DNA from: Rhizobiales bacterium CCH10-E5
Lineage (GTDB): Bacteria; Pseudomonadota; Alphaproteobacteria; Rhizobiales; Beijerinckiaceae
Direction of reading: 5' to 3'
DNA length: 14,318 nucleotides
Assembly: GCA_001556125.1 (NCBI GenBank)
Contig: LSIG01000083.1
Location: 1-14,318, forward strand
How positions within the stretch are numbered: position 1 is the stretch's first letter; every line of letters begins with the position of its first letter. Below, piece after piece: positions 14,226 through 14,318 of this stretch. The notes under the pieces are model-generated. The model was given only the letters and a program-made list of their open reading frames with translations, was not told the origin of the DNA and ran no database searches. The position numbers and the translations under genes are program-made.

Positions 14226-14318
14226 TGTCAAACGGCACCCAATATTGCCCCCCGATCGGCGTCCAATCTTGGGTCTGACTCAGTTTCGCTGCACGTTGGG
14301 GCTGTTCTGACGCTGGTT
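14226..14318. mobile_element. Probable IS21-family terminal region (rest outside window)
   Basis: From TGTCAAACGGCACCC at 14226 the sequence shows two related internal repeats, CCCAATATTGCCCCC and TCCAATCTTGGGTC, separated by CGATCGGCG. This pattern of multiple terminal repeats is what I recall for IS21-family ends in alphaproteobacteria. The istA and istB genes would lie to the right, outside the window. No transposase is visible here, so the call rests on the end pattern alone. The open frame crossing this end (14051-14278, plus strand) has no coding support. Confidence 0.5.

Noticed and set aside
14051..14278. 75-residue plus-strand frame crossing the right-hand insertion end
   Set aside because: It begins inside the antisense of a supported gene and runs through the promoter candidate and the insertion-element end, with no motif.

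Overview
The window reads as part of a mobile copper/silver-resistance island from a GC-rich alphaproteobacterium. A member of the Hyphomicrobiales (rhizobia, Methylobacterium or Bosea type) is my inference from protein style, start-codon use and insertion-sequence types; no rRNA, tRNA or housekeeping gene is present to test it. Every gene I can support lies on the minus strand, so transcription runs from high to low coordinates. The long plus-strand open frames are GC-rich shadows of these genes.

Layout from the right edge, in transcription order. (1) 14226-14318 looks like the outer end of an IS21-family element that continues beyond the window. (2) 14075-7872 holds a tight cluster: a small secreted Cys/Met-rich protein, two tandem FixH-like membrane-anchored proteins, a CusB-type membrane-fusion protein and a CusA-type RND pump. 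The last four are joined by 1- to 4-nt stop/start overlaps. (3) 7640-7359 is a small, extremely Met-rich secreted protein with its own 5' region. (4) 7101-2174 is a second cluster. It encodes a Cu(+)-type P1B ATPase with YHS and Cys-rich N-terminal domains, a BNR-repeat protein of the F510_1955 glycosylhydrolase-like type, a 42-residue membrane peptide, a membrane-anchored cytochrome c, and two small integral membrane proteins of unknown function. (5) 2105-1 is an IS66-family element carrying tnpA, tnpB and tnpC; tnpC runs off the left edge.

How the genes fit together. The ATPase would pump Cu(+)/Ag(+) from the cytoplasm to the periplasm. The CusAB pair would then move periplasmic metal toward the outside; all three positions of the E. 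coli CusA methionine triad are conserved. The Met-rich and Cys/Met-rich secreted proteins, the Met-containing FixH-like domains and the metal-binding-like segments of CusB suggest a chain of periplasmic Cu(I) buffering and delivery. The cytochrome c and BNR protein in the ATPase cluster suggest an added redox or envelope role that has no settled explanation.

No outer-membrane channel (CusC type), CusF, multicopper oxidase or copper regulator (CueR, CopRS/CusRS) is encoded here, so they must lie outside the window if this system uses them. No CRISPR array, RNA gene or replication origin was seen, and no gene-free stretch exceeds 300 bases.
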